A DNA stretch of 64,000 nt from Paraconiothyrium sp. Pb-2020 (lineage: Eukaryota; Ascomycota; Dothideomycetes; Pleosporales; Didymosphaeriaceae). Below, in pieces: positions 11,641 through 24,831 of this stretch (position 1 is its first letter; each line of letters starts with the position of its first letter). The stretch is from NCBI GenBank assembly GCA_022419385.1, contig JAJUBI010000004.1:3205286-3269285 (forward strand). Direction: 5' to 3'. Below the pieces are notes generated by a model that saw only the letters and a list, made by a program, of their open reading frames with translations, was not told where the DNA came from and made no database searches. Both the position numbers and the translations under genes were made by a program.

Positions 11641-13631
11641 ATGCCAGGCTCATCGCCTTTACCTTCATCGTCGCCTGCATCCAGCAGGCGCAGCCACGGT
11701 GGAGAGATCGCGTTTCTCAATCATTCCCCCAACACCGTTGCCAATTCATTACCTCCGGATGTGGACAACAAGCCTCTCGCTCGCCAGAAACGCAGAAGAA
11801 CGAGGTGTGTTCCCAATTCTATTTTCGACTTCCTTTCGTCTGAACATGTTCATGCTTGACGCGCCTGTCCGACGCGGTGATCCGTGCTTACTAACCCCAC
11901 ATATCGCGTTCTCGGTCGATCAACCGTAGCTGACCGCACGTACAGCAAAGAGGACGAGGAAGTATTGAAGGCCGAATATCAGAAGAACCCCAAGCCCGAC
12001 AAAGCTGCTCGCATCGAGATTGTGAGCAAAGTCGCGTTGGGCGAGAAAGAGGTGCAGGTGCGGTGATCCCCACGTCACATGGTTGCGTGTCATCGAATGG
12101 GCTAACGCCAACGCTGCCTTAGATCTGGTTTCAGAACAAACGACAGAACGACCGCCGCCGTGCGCGACCTCTCGACCATTCTTCCACGCCCTCGCTGATG
12201 TCCTCATCGTCCACCATGTCGGACCCGCCCATCGAAGACGAGGCGAATGCGCGCGACGACGCGCCCCCGGAGCACGAGCGCGCGCACGATGCAACCCCGC
12301 ACGGCGAAATTGCGGAGCCTATCGTTATCGCTGAGGTCACTGCCACTGAGCCCGCCGAACCCGCGCAGTCAGTCGCAGAAACGCGTCCTATCGAGGAATT
12401 CGAGGAACAGAAACCCCCCGCAAGAGCAGTGTCAGAAGAAGCCATAGCAGACAGCCCCGAGCCGGAGAAGGCAGACCCGCAGGTCATAGCGGACTCAAGT
12501 ATCATCCCGTCTACCGATCCTCACACAGTCGACACCACGCCTACTGAACTCAGCAGTTCGCAGCAGAATGCGCCATCTTCCCAAGGCGCATCGCAGTCGC
12601 GCACCAACTGGATCTCGAACCGCCGCAGTGCGTCGTTCATGCGCTCAGCCGATGACTACGCGCCGGAAACAATCACATTCCCTCATCCTGCACAGTCCGC
12701 AACTACGAATAAGACCGCGGGTTCACCCTCTACCACAACCCGAACAATGAAGCGCGCACATTCCTTTGTCCGCATCTCGACGAACGAAGATGGCATGGCA
12801 CGCGTAGTTACCGACCTCGACAAGACACCTTCCCCACCACATCCTCGGACGAATGGCGCGCCATTTGCCCGTGCAGCAGCAGGTCTCCGAAGAAGCTACA
12901 GTGCCGCAGGACTAAACGAGCGACTGGCTGCGGCCGCGCGTGGCGAGGAGCGCAGCCCCAAGATGCCACGAACATCTACAATTGGCCGCAGCCGAGACTC
13001 GCGCGCGTGGGAATTCTGGTGCGATCCGGATACACGTTACAATACAAGCCTGACAACTCGCGCGGAACAAGAGGGAAGCGGCAGCGCGGCCGATGCCATC
13101 GGCCTCCTCCGCGCAAACAGGCGGATACTGCAGCAGAACCAGGCGCGCCAGAACACCCCGGTGATACCGCGGCATCACTCCGCGAAGATGTCGCCCCAAT
13201 ACGGCGTCAAGAAGTCGCGCGGCCCAATACAACGTGCTTCCACGATCAACGGACGTCTCCAGTCCAAGGGCTTCAGCAGCAGTGACTCCGACGAACTCCC
13301 CCAGACTGAGTCTGACAAGGAGAATTGGATCCCGGACGTGCCTAAGTCGCAGCAACGGTCGCGGAAAGCGTACGAGTCGCCCGCTGTGCAACGCACGCGC
13401 CAGATTCTGGGTGAGAATACGGAGATTATGAGCCAGAGCAATAGCCTGGGCACCATGCTCGAGAGGTCGACACCAAAGAAAGGTGGTAGAAAGTACTCAG
13501 ATCCCGAACAAGACGATGAGCTAAGGGAGTTCATGGGCGGTAGCGCGAGTGCGAGAACGACCGTGAGCTCTGCTGAAGAGGCGGGTTGTGTGGAGGGCTT
13601 GCTCAAGTTGAGCCAGGGTCAATGGAGATGA
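11641..13631 (+). CDS. Homeobox transcription factor (Yox1/Yhp1-like)
   Basis: Predicted 594-residue nuclear protein in three exons: 11641-11804, 11946-12057 and 12123-13631. Introns of 141 nt (GTGTGT to TACAG) and 65 nt (GTGCGG to CTTAG) both interrupt the homeodomain, and removing them rebuilds it. The homeodomain spans about residues 50-112, opening KRRRTSKEDEEVLKAEY and ending with recognition helix VQIWFQNKRQNDRRRAR, including the invariant W, F, N and R. The remaining roughly 480 residues are acidic, Ser/Pro-rich and probably disordered. The short N-terminus before the homeodomain and its sequence resemble ascomycete Yox1-type repressors, which in yeast act at cell-cycle promoters. The ATG at 11641 is the first in frame. 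The biological role here is inferred from family only. Confidence 0.88.
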
Positions 13632-14021
13632 GAGGCTCTTCTTTTAGATACGATGTTTCACGACGATCTCTTTTGTTATCTTCTTCTGCTGCATTTGAAG
13701 CGGGAAATGGGTGGGTTTGGCGTTCTGAGCTGCTAGTATGGCGTTGGACAGGTGTTAGTAATTGATTGTTGATGTGGTGGATATGATGTATGCTGATCAA
13801 TAGCAAATGTCTAATTTGACAAACCTCCATTTGAAGCAGGCTGTTAAGCCATCTGCCGTGGGCTCTCAAACCGGGATCGATAGGATATCAGTGATGCTAG
13901 GCGTGCATTTGCGTGTTCTGGGTTGCTTGCAAATGGCCCGTCAACCTTAATAAAATCCAAACCACTACCATACCCGATATCGTAAAGCCCACTGCTTGTC
14001 CTTGACTTTGTCTCTCACCGC
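13632..14021. other. Convergent intergenic, 390 bp
   Basis: Separates the 3' ends of the homeobox and BRCT genes, so it should hold both 3' UTRs and poly(A) sites. Nothing else was seen. Confidence 0.5.
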
Positions 14022-16133
14022 TCAATAGTCGAAGCGCTTATCAAACCCCTTCTGTTGCTGAGTGCGGTAGTCCATAATGATAGCCCTGCCCGACCTCTGC
14101 GTCGGTAAAGCGGGAATCGAAGCACCTGGTCGGCCCACCTCGTTCGCACCCCCACCACTAAGTAGCGGTACCCTGCTCGAAACTGCCCTCTGGCTTTGCT
14201 GCGGCTCGTAGTACTGCGGCGCACCGATCTTCTGCAGCCCAATCGCCGTACCAAATGGGGCCTTGATGCCATTCGCCCGCTTCATAACGCCACCGTTCCT
14301 CGTCCTCAACTTCTCTTGCAATTGGCGCTTCTCCTCCTCCTTCCATCGTTCCTCTTCCTTCCTCCTCACCTCCTCCGCCTCCCTGAACAATGCACTCCCA
14401 ATGCTCCCCTCCTTCCCTAGTGGCTCGTCCAACGCCGGCAAACTCCATGCGTTCCGCTTGTACCCCTCCAGGTGTAGATCGGTCTGCTCTCCGATCGGCA
14501 AAGGTGGTTCAAAGCCAATGGGAAGACCCTGGGCTGGGCGACGCCACACGAACGGCTCGATGCAGAAGGCTTGGGCACGGAGACGTTGAAGAGAGGCGTC
14601 GAGGCGCTCATGCCAGGAGAGGAGGGTCAGGTCGCGGAAGGCGTGGCGGAAGGCACGGAAGGCGGTTTGGTAATCGGAGTTGGGCGGTGCTATGGCGGCG
14701 CGGTAGGGCGCATATGGGGACGGTAGAGGGGGTGCGATGAGGGAACGGAGACGGACGGCTGCTGGGAGTAGGGTCTGGGACGATGAATCTCTTGGTTGAA
14801 CGGGGCAAGCACCTTCTTGTGTGGCTGACTGGCCGATATTTTGGGATGCGGGTGCGGGTGCTGCTAGTTTGGCACCGGCAGGTGGCATGTACCGAGCCAC
14901 CGTGCAGTACACGTGCGGTATAGTATGCGACTCATACATTCGCAAGTCGTACCTTGCGAAGTTGTTGAGGTAGGGGTTCGAGCGCAGGAGGATGAGCTTG
15001 TATTCGAAGCCCTTTTGATCGAGGTAGATGTGGTACAGGTCTTCGAGCTTGGGATTAGCGATTTTGGTTTCCACAGGATGAACAGCAGTGGTGGTCGCTG
15101 TTGTGGGTGTTTTGGAAGGCCTGGGTATGTATGGCCCTGAAGAGGGAGAGGGAGACATGTAGTTGAGGCTGGGTGGGAAGAGGGAGGGCTTTGGCGTAAT
15201 GTCCGCAGTAGACGTTGAAGGGCTTGTGGGAGAGCAAGCCTCAACTTGTTCGATAGACTCACAACCTTTCGGCTGACGTTGTTGTAGCACGGGGGACTCC
15301 GGAGCGGCCAGAGTTGATTTTGATGCGGATCGTGGTCTGGCAGGCAGTGTGGAAGGTACGGATTGATCCTCGGCTGCAGATATGGTGGGCTCCTGATCTC
15401 TAAGCGTCTTCGCGCTCTCCACCTGCTCTGTTTTTTCTTTTGCCTCTCTTTCCTCCCTCTTCCTCTTCAAGTCATCGAGAGCGCTGGAGAAAAAGCGAGT
15501 GGGACGCTTGTGGGACGTACCAGAACCGAGATCCTGCCTCGCGAAATCACATCCTGCGTTGAATTTCTTCGCTGCAAGCCATCAGTATGACTAAACACAG
15601 GCCATCATGGTCAGGAAAGAGCTTACCGTCTGCGTGTGGTGCTAGACGCTTGAGCTGCTTATTGACCCTTCGCTGACTTTGCTTTCCTTCCCAAAGGTAC
15701 TTGCGCTCAGCAACTCTACGGCCCTTCTGTAGGGAGTCTTCCAGCCAATCGTAACTGACGATACATATGCCAAGCGACTTTGCCTCCTGAACTGTTATAC
15801 CTTAGCTCTTGCCCCGATCATTCGCTGGAAAGTACTCTCAAGCAATATTGGACCCAGCACTGATAGCAATGCTTTCTCTAGAACAGGTACCTCAATTCGT
15901 GGTCTTGTGTGCCGCTTCATCGGCACCAGGACTTGTGTCATACCTGCTTTAGCGTCCCTCTTGTATGCGTCCTTGGAGCTGATCAAGTGCGTGATGCCTT
16001 TGCCAACGTCCAAGGTCCAGCGCCCCTTATTGTTCACGACCCACTTCTTCAGCTGCTCGTTGCTTATGCTTTTGCCAGAAGAGTCTTTGATCTCGCCGAC
16101 CGACGCGATGACAAGACCCTTCAGTACCGCCAT
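14022..16133 (-). CDS. BRCT-domain protein
   Basis: Predicted 634-residue protein in three exons: 16133-15944, 15791-15627 and 15571-14022. Introns are 152 nt (GTATGA to AACAG) and 55 nt (GTAAGC to TGCAG). One N-terminal BRCT phosphopeptide-binding or oligomerisation domain (about 1-95) is visible, with LKGLVIASVGEI, GKGITHLISSKDAYK and, after splicing, CIVSYDWLEDSL, which holds the signature tryptophan. Downstream is a basic, Ser/Pro-rich region, then a conserved-looking block around LEDLYHIYLDQKGFEYKLIL, and a charged helical stretch rich in E, R and K. Such proteins usually act in DNA repair or checkpoint signalling, but I cannot match this one to a named family. An in-frame ATG at 16295 is an alternative start; 16133 is preferred because it opens directly onto the BRCT fold. 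Confidence 0.82.
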
Positions 16134-17663
16134 TGCGCGTCGTTGCTGGCTGGTGTTGCCGATTGCTACCCGGAGCTGGCGTTGCCGATATGTTGGTTTG
16201 GACTGGATAGTGGTCAAAGATGGAGGAAAGGAGCTAAGCAACCTGGGAAGCGGACGAGCTGTTATATATCGATCGCGAAGGCTCTCTCGTGCCAATAATG
16301 GCTAATGTATTACTTTTCTATGCTTGTGAGCGTATAAGTGAAGTTAATTCGAGAGCAGATAGCTTTACCGCAAGCACCTGACCAAAGTAATAGAACACAT
16401 AATTCCTGCGAGTTCGGTAAGGAAGCTTGAAGGACTCCCTCTGCAAAAAGATTTAACATTGGAAAACTTTAGACAATGAATATCTGTGATCAAATGACTA
16501 GCTCAAGGAGGCGAGACAGAGAAGAGGAGCCTCGTTATGAGAATCCCTAAGATTGGCATCCGGCGGGATGCTCCTAGGATGGACTGACTTATGCTTGATG
16601 ATTGATTTATGGCGCGCCTGAAATTCGATGAGAAGACGGCAAACTCAAACTTAGCTACCCTAGAGTATCTCGTCAAACGTTTCAGTATCCTGCGTTATCC
16701 CAAGCTGAGCAATGCAGCACTAACTTTTGAGCTAGTCATGACAGCGGCGGGCTGGGAGCCGAAAACGACAGAGAAGTTGGTGACAGGCAATTCAGCTTTG
16801 ATCTTGCGTAGCATTGTTGCAGGTTGCCCAGTATCAGACTCTGTTTTGGAACTCTCTCACCAGCAGGATTATGATGTTGAAAAGCAATGCCGCGTCAATG
16901 TCCGGGTACAGTGTGTTACTTTTGGCTGGGCAATACAGGCCCGATTGCATCTGGACGTTTGACCTAGTACTATATGCCGTACTCGGGAAGTTGTTGGCGT
17001 AGCTAATGGCTAGTAATGGTCTGTGGTAGTTGATTGCTGCAGTGCGATGGTAGAGCAGAACATTGGTCAATCTAGGGTTTAGTGATAGGTTTGGCTGTCA
17101 CTTCCGGACCAGACAGCGGTAGGTCCACGGGTACCATTGGAGCACGTGGATGAGGCCCAGCTGGAGCTCTGGAGACTGGATTCAGGATCAGTGCCAGTTC
17201 GCTGGGGATGCATATGGTGAAAGTGCGACTCTTGATGATTCTCACGCGGCCGCCCTACGCGACCATGTGCAAGAGAAGAAAGCTCAACCAGGAAGGAGAG
17301 ACAGAGGTATGGGTTTGTAAGTACCGAATGCATCAAAGGTACTTCTCAATGTACATCCCCGAAGCCTGCATGCAGCATTGCCAGGCACATGGAGTTTTAA
17401 TTGTGGAAATGTTGTATACCAACTATCATAAAGGATGCGCTCGCGGCGGAGCTCAAGCACCTCCGCGTGCACGGACCGGTCCCTCGATAGGGCTGAAACT
17501 ACCCGTGTCCTTTCGCAAGTGCTTGCGAACACGACACAACCCGAAATCGTTATCGCTCCCTTGCCTTACCTACCTCGACCATACACTCCTTTTTACCTTT
17601 GTAGTTTCCTGTCGCAGTGGGCCTGCTGTGCCCTCTCTGCGCGACGCGCCAATACAAGGCACC
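16134..17663. other. Divergent intergenic, 1.5 kb
   Basis: Holds the promoters of the BRCT gene and erv41. A plus-strand frame of 117 codons at 16609-16962 starts with ATG but shows no known domain, no good intron and no clear codon bias, so it is not called. Confidence 0.45.
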
Positions 17664-19017
17664 ATGAACGGCTTCTCGGAGCACGGCCTGGATGAAGACT
17701 CGTTTGGAGCTTCTAAGGGTGGAATAGCGAGCTTCGATGCTTTTCGTAAGTTCCCTATATTTTCAATTACCATCGCTGGTTCTCCCAACCAAAACAATTG
17801 AACTGCTGCTGTATTGGCGCATCTGTTTGTAGGAATCGGAGCTTGCGCGTGCACACAAGATGCGACCATTAAGACCTTACAGCCAAAACGAAGAAGACAT
17901 ACCTCACCCGCGGCCGCGACTCCTCGTCATGGACCGTCCTCCTTCTCTGCACATGTATATATCTCTCGTGGTCCGAGATAAGTCGATGGTGGACCGGTCA
18001 AACCACGCAAACCTTCTCCGTAGAGAAGGGTGTCTCTCACGACATGCAGATCAACATCGATATCGTTGTCGCAATGAAGTGTGCGGATCTACATGTCAAC
18101 ATGCAGGATGCTGCAGGCGACAGAACACTAGCGGGAGACTTGCTGCGGAAAGATCCTACATACTTCAGCCAGTATGGAAAGGGAGCACACGCTCTTGGCC
18201 AGGGCCAGGATGGCCTGCCAGGATGGGAGGAGATGTGGGATGTGCATGACCAGCTAGGTGCGGCGAAGAAGAAGAAGAAGTTCCCCAAAACACCGCGGAT
18301 GAGGGGAGAAGGCGACTCGTGCCGCATCTTCGGTAGCCTTGATGGAAACAAAGTGCAAGGCGATTTCCACATCACTGCGCGAGGCCACGGATACAGGGAA
18401 TTTGGCGAACATCTGGACCATGGACGTACGTACCCTCATACTTGGACATTTGCACAAGGCTAACAATAACAGGCTTCAATTTCTCCCACCACATCCAAGA
18501 GATGTCTTTCGGCCCGTACTACCCCTCCCTCGTCAACCCTCTCGACAACACCGTTGCAACAACCGAAGACCACTTTTACAAATTCCAGTACTACTTGTCC
18601 ATCGTACCCACCATTTACACCGACGACGCCTCCCTCCTCCCGCTCCTCGAAGCCGTAAACCGGGACACCGACCACCCCGCCAAACATGTATTCCACTCGT
18701 CCCACGCGGTGAAGACCAACCAGTACGCTGTCACGTCGCAGTCACACAAAGTTGCCGAGAACTACATCCCCGGCATATTCGTCAAGTTCGATATAGAGCC
18801 AATCACTTTGACCGTGGCGGAAGAATGGGGCGGTTTCTTCCGCCTACTCGTTAGACTTGTCAATGTTATCAGTGGCGTCATGGTAGCTGGTGGGTGGGCC
18901 TGGCAGATGTTCGATTGGGGCATGGAGATTTGGGGACGGAAGCAGAGGAGTCGTGGTGAGGGCATGGGTATGCTGAGGACGTTCAGCAGTGGAAAGGAGA
19001 AGACCGCGTTTGACTAG
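17664..19017 (+). CDS. ERV41: COPII vesicle cargo-receptor subunit Erv41
   Basis: A 389-residue membrane protein that cycles between ER and Golgi with Erv46 and takes part in early secretory transport. Exons are 17664-17745, 17883-18425 and 18473-19017; introns are 137 nt (GTAAGT to TACAG) and 47 nt (GTACGT to AACAG). The splice gives the family's FDAFPKTK start, then a first membrane segment (about 43-60) ending SEISRWW. The lumenal domain follows, with FSVEKGVSHDMQINIDI, LHVNMQDAAGDR and FGPYYPSLVNPLD. A second membrane segment lies near the C-terminus (LVNVISGVMVAGGWAWQMFD). This two-pass topology and length match Erv41/ERGIC2. A lysine run (AAKKKKKFPK) in the lumenal part is slightly unusual. 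Confidence 0.94.
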
Positions 19018-19437
19018 AGGCAGGGGCGATGATACCAAGCAGTGATGTAGAGTGTCACCAGGACGATATGAGAGCATTTGCGGCGTTTGGGCATGGCATG
19101 CGTGGGGTATATAGGTTTGATTTTCTCGCTGTGTCGATACACGTTCTCCTTTTCCTGGAAGTATGTTACACAACTGCTGAGGATGCTCGATATGCCGTGT
19201 GTGAATGGAAGTTACCTCGATTAGGGTACGACAAAATGGTATCTCGATCATGAAATGTACGATGTAGTACATGAACCAAACAAATGCACGCTATGCTCCA
19301 AAGTGCCCCTGAATGCCATGCCGCTCATTAAAGATACTTATACCTCTTTAATCCGTATCCCTGTAAAGGAGGACTTGGATATATATAATCTTCGCCCTGT
19401 CTGTGAGGTCGACCTGCTCTTGAACAACTCAATGGTT
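19018..19437. other. Convergent intergenic, 420 bp
   Basis: Lies between the 3' ends of erv41 and the second BRCT gene. No gene or motif was recognised. Confidence 0.5.
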
Positions 19438-21246
19438 TTAGCTGGTTCGACCTCGACCGTTCTTCTTCGCGGGCTTCTCGGGTTTCGCCTCCTCTCGCTG
19501 GACCTTGAACTCCTGGCTTGCTAAGTTAACCTCGCCAACCATAATACTATGCGTCAGGAAGTCCTTCGTATAACACGTATGCCCAGCCTCAAGCAAGGCA
19601 GGCACATCCTTATCGCCCTCGGCAACAAGAAAGATCGACGCACTCTCATAGAGGTCTTTCCCTCCAGGCTTCTTGCTCACGACACGGCGCGCGCCGACGG
19701 CTTTGCACAGCTTGTCTATATCGGCGAAGGCGGTCTTGTAGTACGATTTCAAGGCGGGCGTGAAGAAAATGGTGTAACTTTCGAAAAGACGGTTTTGCGG
19801 GATTTTCCAGACGGGCTGAAGATCGGGCGGCTTGTAGAGTTCGAGGGGCAGGAAGCGGGCGGCCTTGGTGGAGTCGATGAGCCATTTGTCAGTCACGATG
19901 GGGTGACCGCTGGCGACGGCTAGCAGGAGTTTTGGGGTCTTGAGAATGGGGCCTTCTTTAACACTGAATTGTAGGTTAGCAAGGATGTAGGTTACAATGG
20001 TAGTACAAATGGCTGCCTTAGCTAGCATAAGACAAATGGCGACGAATGACTTACCAAAGGATATTGCAGTCACCTTCGACGGAGTCAACAATGTTTCCTC
20101 CGCTCTTCCTAAGAAATTTCACGAAGGAGGAATTTGGTTGGATTGTAGAGTTGCTGAGCGCTACACGAGGCTTGGGGCCATTGTAATCGCCCTCAACATT
20201 GACTGGTGATCCTGCGATCGAACTCTGCGTGCTACGCTGGCTTCGAGATGGCGTGGAGGCTGCCTTTATAGCTGATTCCCGCTTCTTGCTCTTGGTGGCG
20301 GTCTTGCGAGCAGTTTGCACAGGAGTCGTACTGCCAGTGCTTATTTTGTCGACCTTTCTACGCTTGGCGATATGGGTGATAGGGCTGTTGGACTCTTCTC
20401 CGAGGCCTACACTTGGTCGTTTTGATGATTTCGGAATCTCTACTTTAGGATGGCGGGATGACTTTCGCAGTACCGTTTCAGAAGTTCCGGGCTTCTCCTC
20501 ATTCTCTTCCGTCTCCGCATCAGTCGGGTCCTCAAGCTTGGTAAGGTCATTAACAATACTCTGTTCCTGAAGTGCCTTGCCTAATTTGGGAGGTTCTGTC
20601 CGCGAGGGCCTGACGTGATCTATGGTCGGTGTTTCTTGAATGATCTCTGAGCGTGATGCGGACATGTAAGGCGTCGAGCGCATGGCCTGTGATTTGCTAA
20701 CCTCAAGTATAGCGGTGTTGTTAAGATCTTCATCGTCATCTTCAGTTTCATCCTCGGCCCGGGCAGGTTCACCGCTCGCACTCATGTTTTCTCTCTTCTC
20801 TGAAGATTGCACTTGAATTTGCGGCGGAGTCCAGCTCAACGTGAGAGTGCCTGAGGTGTTTGGAGAAGCAATCGTATCTTGGTGGCGAACAATGGTTGTC
20901 TCCACACGATCGTCAGATTTCGCTCGAAGGAGGAAAGCTTCTGCTGGCGATGTGCCACTGCCCTTGTGGTGAAGCCTGGTTGGTGCAGGTGGCAATATCT
21001 CCAGGTCTTTAATTCCAGCTTCGAGCTTTGCGCCGTAAGATTGTACAGCTGTGTTTTGTGAGTTGATCGTTCGCATCCTCATTGCTCACAATCGTACATA
21101 CCAAGTGTGCCCAGAATCAGTGCTGGGTCAGCAGGTGTGGCGCGCACGGCTGACAACCCGTCATCGCCAGCAATAAGATAAAGTGTCTCGCCTGCGGGAG
21201 CAGGATAGCTCTGCTGGCCATCGACGGAGTTGACAACCCAAGGCAT
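19438..21246 (-). CDS. Protein with C-terminal tandem BRCT domains
   Basis: Predicted 554-residue protein in three exons: 21246-21102, 21048-20055 and 19963-19438. Introns are 53 nt (GTATGT to CACAG) and 91 nt (GTAAGT to TTCAG). The C-terminal third looks like two BRCT repeats. The first (about 345-430) contains FLRKSGGNIVDSVEGDCNIL and the signature VTDKWLIDS; the second (about 440-540) begins LFESYTIFFTPAL and ends near YTKDFLTHSIM. The middle is acidic and Ser/Thr-rich with many SP, TP and SQ dipeptides, as in phosphorylation-dependent DNA-damage adaptors. A basic PKSSKRP / KRRKVDK stretch could be a nuclear signal. The tandem C-terminal pair recalls Brc1/Rtt107 or MDC1-type proteins, but I cannot name it. 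An in-frame upstream ATG at 21384 is an alternative start. Confidence 0.8.
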
Positions 21247-22180
21247 CGTAGAGGCGCGTTGTCGTGAACAGTCGTCGACGCGAGAACGCGGTGTCACCTG
21301 AACGCGGGAGTTAGTGTATTCCAAGGTTGGCTTGCCATTGACCGACGCTAACGCCAGGGCGCTTAGCGCGCCTGCTCTCATCATTCACCAGAACCGTGAA
21401 GCGCTCGCATGCACTACGTGGTTTAGGCGAATCAGCGCTATCATATTTGTTATTACCGTGCGGCTCCACTGGCGGCGCCATCTAGCAACGAATACTCGTT
21501 TCAAACGCTCGGGCGTCGACGTCTAGAGAACAATACTAAGAACCCTAGCTTGGCACTCTCCATGGCCGAAAACGATCCAGCTAGAAATGCTGACGCGTCG
21601 AACACTGCGCCATTATGATTACTGCAAGACAGGAGCGAGTTCTGTGGGAATCTCTGGAGCCAGCTTGAGTCACATCGAGCTTCTTAGTATTGTGCCTGCG
21701 ACAGCGGAAGTGGATCGCCGTGAAAAAGCATCACTGTGCTCGAAGATGGCAAATATTGTTCACGGTTATGTCGTGAAGCTTGAGGGACGGTGAAGTGATT
21801 GGCACTCCATCACTAATATTGTTTGCTTCTCCCCACCTCCAGCCCGTGTAACATATTGTTGGACCTCTACGACTCTAGGTATTGTACGATTTGATATTCT
21901 TCGCAGCGCCTGCCTTCAGCTTAATTCTTGCGCTGCCAGCTGTCACTCCTTTTCTTTGTCTACTTCAGCTCCCTTCTACTCCAAACCTACGCTCTTCCAA
22001 GTCTTCCAGCCATATCCGACACCTCTGGACCATCACCCCACAGCGGTCATAGCCTCACCAGCTTCTTTGTCTTCCAAGCTACCCAGCCAAGTACTGAACC
22101 GACAAGTACCTACACTTCGCTCCGGACCCCAATCGTGACTCTCGACATTACCTACGTCAATCGCAAATCGTCTGCACGCC
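21247..22180. other. Divergent intergenic with ste2 leader, 934 bp
   Basis: Contains the promoters of the BRCT gene and ste2. The 250 bp before the ste2 start are C/T-rich, as in a long fungal leader. No specific regulator site could be named. Confidence 0.5.
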
Positions 22181-23371
22181 ATGTCGGACCTCCTTCCGCG
22201 TCCTGAGGATGTCTACACGCAGGAGTTCGTTCTTTATGCTCCCGATGGCTCGCAATTCACCACTTCCATGGCCGAGATCGACTGGCTAAGGCACTTCGGC
22301 GTCCGAGTAGGTATCAATTGGGCCACGCAGATTGGCGCGTCTGTCATCTTGCTTCTGGTGCTCCTTCTCCTTACTCGGCGCGAGAAGCGCAATTCTTCTA
22401 TCTTCATCATGAACGGCCTTTGCCTAGTTCTTAACATTATCCGCTCGGTCCTCCAATGTGTCTACCTCACGACTCCCTTCTTCCACCCCTACGCCATGGT
22501 AGCCCAGGACTTCACCCGTGTCACTCCTGCTAATCGCGCTGTCACTGTTGCCTCCAACACGATCACGCTCTTGCTCGTGACAAGCATCATGATCTCATTG
22601 AGCCTTCAAGTCTGGGTCGTCTCCATCACCGCGAAGTCACTGCAGAAGTGGGCTATCATGGGTGTCACCTCCGTCACCGCATTCGTCGCCATTGGTTTCC
22701 GATTTGCTGTCACCATCATCAGCAACAAGCAGACATTGAAAGATGAGGGCATGGAATCCTACAATGGACTGGTGAATAACATGTACATCACGTTCGCTGT
22801 CGCTGTCTGGGTCTATTGCGCAGTCTTCACATTCAAACTCGGCCACGCGTTGCTAGAGCGCAAGAGGCTTCGGATGACACAATTCGGTCCGATGCAAATC
22901 ATCTTCATCATGGGCTGCCAGACGATGGTCATTCCAGGTAGGCCTTTTCCATCTCATATCACACTGGCCATGCGCTAACAGTCCCAAGCAATCTTTACCT
23001 GCCTCAACTTCTATGACGAAGTCCCCGAGCTCGCGTCCCAGAGCATCACCGTCATCTGCATCTTTTTGCCTCTCTCTGCCATCTGGGCTGGTCTCGTAGC
23101 TAGTGATTCAAGCGTCGGCGGTAGCGGCCCCGACTCGCACCAGCGCCTCTTCAAAAACGAGTTCTACCGATCTTCTTCTACAAGCACCAAGGGATACGGC
23201 GAAAAGAGTCATCTGACAGGCAACACCTTCGGTAGTGGCAAGGAGCCCGAGAGCCCTAGAAGCCACCATTACCACCAGACCAAGGACTCTGTCGACAACG
23301 GCATTTACATGCAAAAAGAGTGGCACGTGGAAGCGGGCGAGCCCAGCGAGCTTGTTGCTCGTGAGGTATAA
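22181..23371 (+). CDS. ste2: Alpha-factor-type pheromone receptor Ste2 (GPCR)
   Basis: A 379-residue class D seven-transmembrane receptor for the alpha-type mating pheromone, which signals through a heterotrimeric G protein. Exons are 22181-22937 and 22989-23371; the 51-nt intron (GTAGGC donor, GCTAAC branch, CCAAG acceptor) falls in TM6. TM1 follows WATQIGASVILLLVLLLLT. The TM6 region reads IIFIMGCQTMVIPAIF and keeps the family's proline. TM7 carries LPLSAIWA, the counterpart of LPLSSLWA in yeast Ste2. The hydrophilic tail (about 300-379) is Ser/Thr-rich, suited to phosphorylation and desensitisation. Length is slightly shorter than yeast Ste2. No other mating gene is in the window. All family hallmarks are present, so the receptor is probably functional. 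Confidence 0.95.
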
Positions 23372-24831
23372 CTTCTCTCATGGAACATGACTCGGCGACG
23401 AAATCGGTCCTTTCCACCACAATGGCGCACCGGTATTTGCATTGATATACTTTCAGCATATCTCCTCTCTTTCACGAACATTTAAAGTTCGATGCCTCTC
23501 TTTCTACCATCATATTTCATGGGTCCGCTCACCGGGAATACCTCTGCTTAGCCTAGTTCTCATACACATTCACCTGCCAGCGACTCCTTTCTTGATCAAA
23601 GAAGCTGAGGTCCTTGGCTATATGGTTTGGGGTTTGGGGGAAGGCCTCTTACTAGCGGTGATCGTGATATGGTAGCACTTTTCATACTCACTTTTAATAC
23701 AAATGCATGCATCGTACCCTGTGGTTGTGCAAGACTATGAATACGACTTTCGCCAGGAATGCGTAGGACAGTGAGTTTGACTAGACATCAGAGCTCTAAC
23801 AAACGTATAGAGTCATTCGTTGGCGCATTGAGGGCAACATGTCATCTTCGCAAGTACAGAACAAAAACATATTGAATATGAATTAATGCATAACAACGGA
23901 TCGCAGTATTTGGGTAAGAAGAGCATAAAAGCAGAAAGCCGAGTCTCTGAGAACTTACAGAACCGTAAATACTGACTTGTAACCAGGAGAAAAGAAGGGG
24001 AAGGGGCTCGAAATGAAGGTAACAACAAAGTCATTGTAAGTCCCAACAAAAATCATCGTAAATCTATGAGCCAATAGAGCCAGCATTTCACACTTGCAAA
24101 GAGACTGTCGGAGAAACCAACGATGAAATACAAGATAGAACGGCGTGTCTATAGGAAAGTCCCAAGACGGCTCGCATCGTGCATTATGGTAGAGTGGCAA
24201 TAAAGAGTACAGCAAGGAAATAAGGAAGGATTGAAAGAGTGGCGTAGCAAGAAATAAACAACGATTGGGCTGGGCCTCGACACGCACATTCAAAACATGC
24301 GGTCTTTTAGTTTTGGGTGCTGTTCCACGCGAGTAGAATTTGTGTGAGCCTTGACATTTTCCTTACATAATTCATCAGAGTTGCTACTAATGTCGCCTTG
24401 TCTACGACAAGCTTACCTTCGCTTTCGGTCGATTGTCGTACACCAACACAATGATCTGGAAAGGCAAGCATTGGAAGTTGTTGTCAGCACGATGCCGTCT
24501 ACAAAGAGTACGAAGCTCCATTTATACCTTTGGGGTGAGGACTTACCCATAAGATTCTGCAAATGCAGGGTTGCGACAGGTAAGTGAGTCGAGTGTAATC
24601 AGAACTCTGGATAAAGCCGAGCATTCACGAGAAGCCTGACCGAAGTATACAACAAGCGATTAGGACTGATGCCGAAGGAGCTGCAGGAGCGAGAATATGG
24701 CAGAAACAGAGGAAGGAGCCGGTAGCACCTGCATGTAGACCATGCCATCCAAATATCGTGCAAATCTGTCTATGATGATTGAGTCTTTACTAGTGACATT
24801 GAAACATTTTTGATCTTTCATTATTCCACCC
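23372..24831. other. Convergent intergenic, 1.5 kb
   Basis: Lies between the 3' ends of ste2 and the phosphomannose isomerase gene. It is A/T-richer than its flanks, with only short frames. Nothing recognised. Confidence 0.5.

Noticed and set aside
16609..16962. Plus-strand ATG frame of 117 codons
   Set aside because: No recognised domain or family, isolated in an A/T-rich gap, no supporting splice or promoter signal.
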